Below the pieces are notes generated by a model that saw only the letters and a program-made list of their open reading frames with translations, had not been told where the DNA came from and made no database searches. Below are positions 12,954 through 14,370 of a stretch of 14,370 nucleotides of DNA, one piece after another. The stretch is from positions 1 through 14,370 of the forward strand of contig CALANC010000199.1 of assembly GCA_937925895.1 (NCBI GenBank), written 5' to 3'. The DNA comes from an uncultured Desulfobacterales bacterium. GTDB taxonomy: Bacteria > Desulfobacterota > Desulfobacteria > Desulfobacterales > UBA11574. How positions within the stretch are numbered: position 1 is the first letter of the stretch; the number at the start of each line of letters is the position of its first letter. A program made the translations under genes and the position numbers.

Positions 12954-14370
12954 CGGGCGTGCAAATCGTTTCGACAGCATCATAGCCAAAAAATTTATTG
13001 ACTTCACGGGTTAATCCCCTACCCGCCTTTAATTTGACGGTATCAGAGAGGGCGATAACCGTCTCTGTCCGGTCAGGGTTTCGCAAGTGAATATAGGATT
13101 TGCAGGAACCGGGGTACTTTTTCAGAATATCGTTCAATTCCAAAAGCATCGATTTTTCGGTAAGGGTTATGTCAATGTTAATGTGAATGCTTGTCGTCCA
13201 TATCTCCTCAGCTTTATCCATGGGAATAATCGCATCCGCCAACATCTTAATATAGTTCTCATCCTTTTGTAGCTGCCCTTGTACCAATAACGGAGTATCC
13301 TCAAGCAAAAGATCATAAACCTTTACATAGAGCGATGAAAATACCGTAACTTCGATTGATCCGTGCAGATCTTCCAGGTTTACGAAAGCCATTAAATCGC
13401 CCTTTTTGGTCTTAATTATTTTGGTATCTCTGACGATCCCACCTACCCTTATGGTTTCACCGTCGTTCTTCTCTTTCAGGACAATTGAATTTGCATTGGT
13501 GAATTTCTCAAGTAGCTCTTCATAACCATCCAAAGGATGTCCGGTGATATAAAAGCCCAGAGACTCTTTTTCAAATGTTAAAAGCTGTTTTTTTCTCCAT
13601 TCATCAATTTCGGGCACAGGAGGCAAGTTGATTGCCTGCCGGCTTTCTTGCAAATCAAAGAGCCCGATTTGCGGATCCGATTTTTCTTTCTGAACCCGTT
13701 GTCCGTAATCGAGGCAATCTTCCAAATATGCCATCATTCTGGAACGGTATTCGCCGGTAGAATCAAAGGCGCCACATTTAATCAGACTTTCTATGACACG
13801 TTTGTTAACCTTTTTTAGATCCACCCGTTCGCAAAAGTCGCACAGCGACGAAAATGCCGCTTCTTTTCTAGCCTCGATGATGGATTCAATGGCACCTTCA
13901 CCGACGTTCTTGACGGCCACGAGACCGAATCGTATCTTCGATCCTATCACTGTGAATTCCTTGCCGCTTTCATTAATATCTGGAGGGAGAACCTGAATAT
14001 CGCTGTTACGGCATTCGGCAATGTATTTGACCACGTTATCTGTGGATTGCATTTCACTTGTAAGCAGTGAAGCCATGAATTCCACAGGAAAGTGAGCTTT
14101 AAGAAAAGCCGTCTGATAAGCGATCATAGCATAAGCGGCGCTATGGGATTTGTTAAATCCATAGCCGCCAAATTTTTCCATGAGATAAAATATTTTCCCG
14201 GCTCTATCATTCGAAATTCCGTTTTCTATGGCACCCTGCATAAAATGTTCCTTATGCTTTGCCATAATCTCCGGAATTTTCTTCCCCATTGCCTTGCGGA
14301 GATCATCGGCGTCAGCCATGGAAAAATTGGCCAGGTCTCCGGCTATTTTCATCACCTGCTCTTGGTAAAC
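12937..14370 (-). CDS. dnaE: DNA polymerase III alpha subunit DnaE, C-terminal 477 residues (start beyond the window)
   Basis: The frame is open to the right edge and begins there with VYQEQ, the conserved VYQEQVM segment of DnaE, so the gene is cut, not truncated. It is the catalytic subunit of the replicative polymerase. Counted from the edge, residues 66-85 carry the FGGYGFNKSHSAAYA motif of the fingers region. A helix-hairpin-helix section follows (RFGLVAVKNVGEGAI, about 147-161, and KVNKRVIESLIKCGAFDS, 187-204). An OB fold lies at about 307-380 (VGGIVRDTKIIKTKKGDLMAF). A small C-terminal domain ends at residue 477. The PHP, palm and active-site aspartates are outside the window. The stop overlaps the convergent RNase Z-like gene by 17 bases, and no terminator is seen. 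The retained fraction is about 40 per cent of a usual 1150-1180 residue protein. Confidence 0.95.
   Translation of the reverse strand, partial: VYQEQVMKIAGDLANFSMADADDLRKAMGKKIPEIMAKHKEHFMQGAIENGISNDRAGKIFYLMEKFGGYGFNKSHSAAYAMIAYQTAFLKAHFPVEFMASLLTSEMQSTDNVVKYIAECRNSDIQVLPPDINESGKEFTVIGSKIRFGLVAVKNVGEGAIESIIEARKEAAFSSLCDFCERVDLKKVNKRVIESLIKCGAFDSTGEYRSRMMAYLEDCLDYGQRVQKEKSDPQIGLFDLQESRQAINLPPVPEIDEWRKKQLLTFEKESLGFYITGHPLDGYEELLEKFTNANSIVLKEKNDGETIRVGGIVRDTKIIKTKKGDLMAFVNLEDLHGSIEVTVFSSLYVKVYDLLLEDTPLLVQGQLQKDENYIKMLADAIIPMDKAEEIWTTSIHINIDITLTEKSMLLELNDILKKYPGSCKSYIHLRNPDRTETVIALSDTVKLKAGRGLTREVNKFFGYDAVETICTPATSSV

Noticed and set aside
1..14370. Defence island, secondary-metabolite cluster, prophage, CRISPR or integron
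   Set aside because: No transposase, integrase, toxin-antitoxin pair, restriction gene, synthase or repeat-spacer array is visible on either strand. The genes are mostly housekeeping types, and the region reads as ordinary chromosome.

Overview
The window looks like ordinary chromosomal DNA from an anaerobic deltaproteobacterium, most likely Desulfobacterota close to Desulfobacterales. This is inferred from overall protein character (MiaB, RecJ, DnaE, DUF4911, an 84-residue protein of a kind I associate with sulfate reducers), the DUF4911-miaB-bifunctional nuclease order, moderate GC, and two long imperfect-palindrome intergenic repeats. No transposase, phage, CRISPR, rRNA or tRNA gene is visible. 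Both edges cut a gene: a PldB-like hydrolase on the left and dnaE on the right.

Positions 1-3238 hold four minus-strand genes: the truncated alpha/beta hydrolase, uvsE (UV damage endonuclease), a DUF523-DUF1722 protein (thiouracil desulfurase-like domain plus YbgA-type domain), and a small FMN-binding split-barrel protein with a clear promoter and a dyad upstream. The uvsE/DUF523-DUF1722 pair is 32 bases apart and probably cotranscribed, which suggests a small nucleic-acid damage or base-salvage unit.

Positions 3239-7157 run on the plus strand: a PLP-dependent threonine/serine dehydratase, a class I SAM methyltransferase, an 84-residue conserved-looking protein, a palindromic repeat element, and an M29 metallo-aminopeptidase. 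The reverse-strand block at 7182-9329 is a tight operon: DUF4911 protein, miaB (tRNA 2-methylthiolation), and a DUF151 bifunctional-nuclease-family protein whose start overlaps the end of miaB.

A 354-base divergent gap (9330-9683) is largely filled by a second, roughly 205-base hairpin element. It is followed on the plus strand by recJ (single-strand exonuclease), then, behind its own promoter, an unrecognised 139-residue protein and an RNase Z-like metallo-beta-lactamase-fold hydrolase in a two-gene unit. The last gene converges on and overlaps by 17 bases the end of dnaE (DNA polymerase III alpha), which runs off the right edge.

I see DNA and RNA maintenance genes (uvsE, recJ, dnaE, miaB, RNase Z-like, BFN) mixed with metabolic genes. 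I do not see a convincing new defence, biosynthetic or mobile system. The points most worth a second look are the two palindromic repeats, the altered active-site positions in UvsE and the DUF523 protein, the dyad/promoter at 3287-3352, and the unknown gene paired with the RNase Z-like enzyme.
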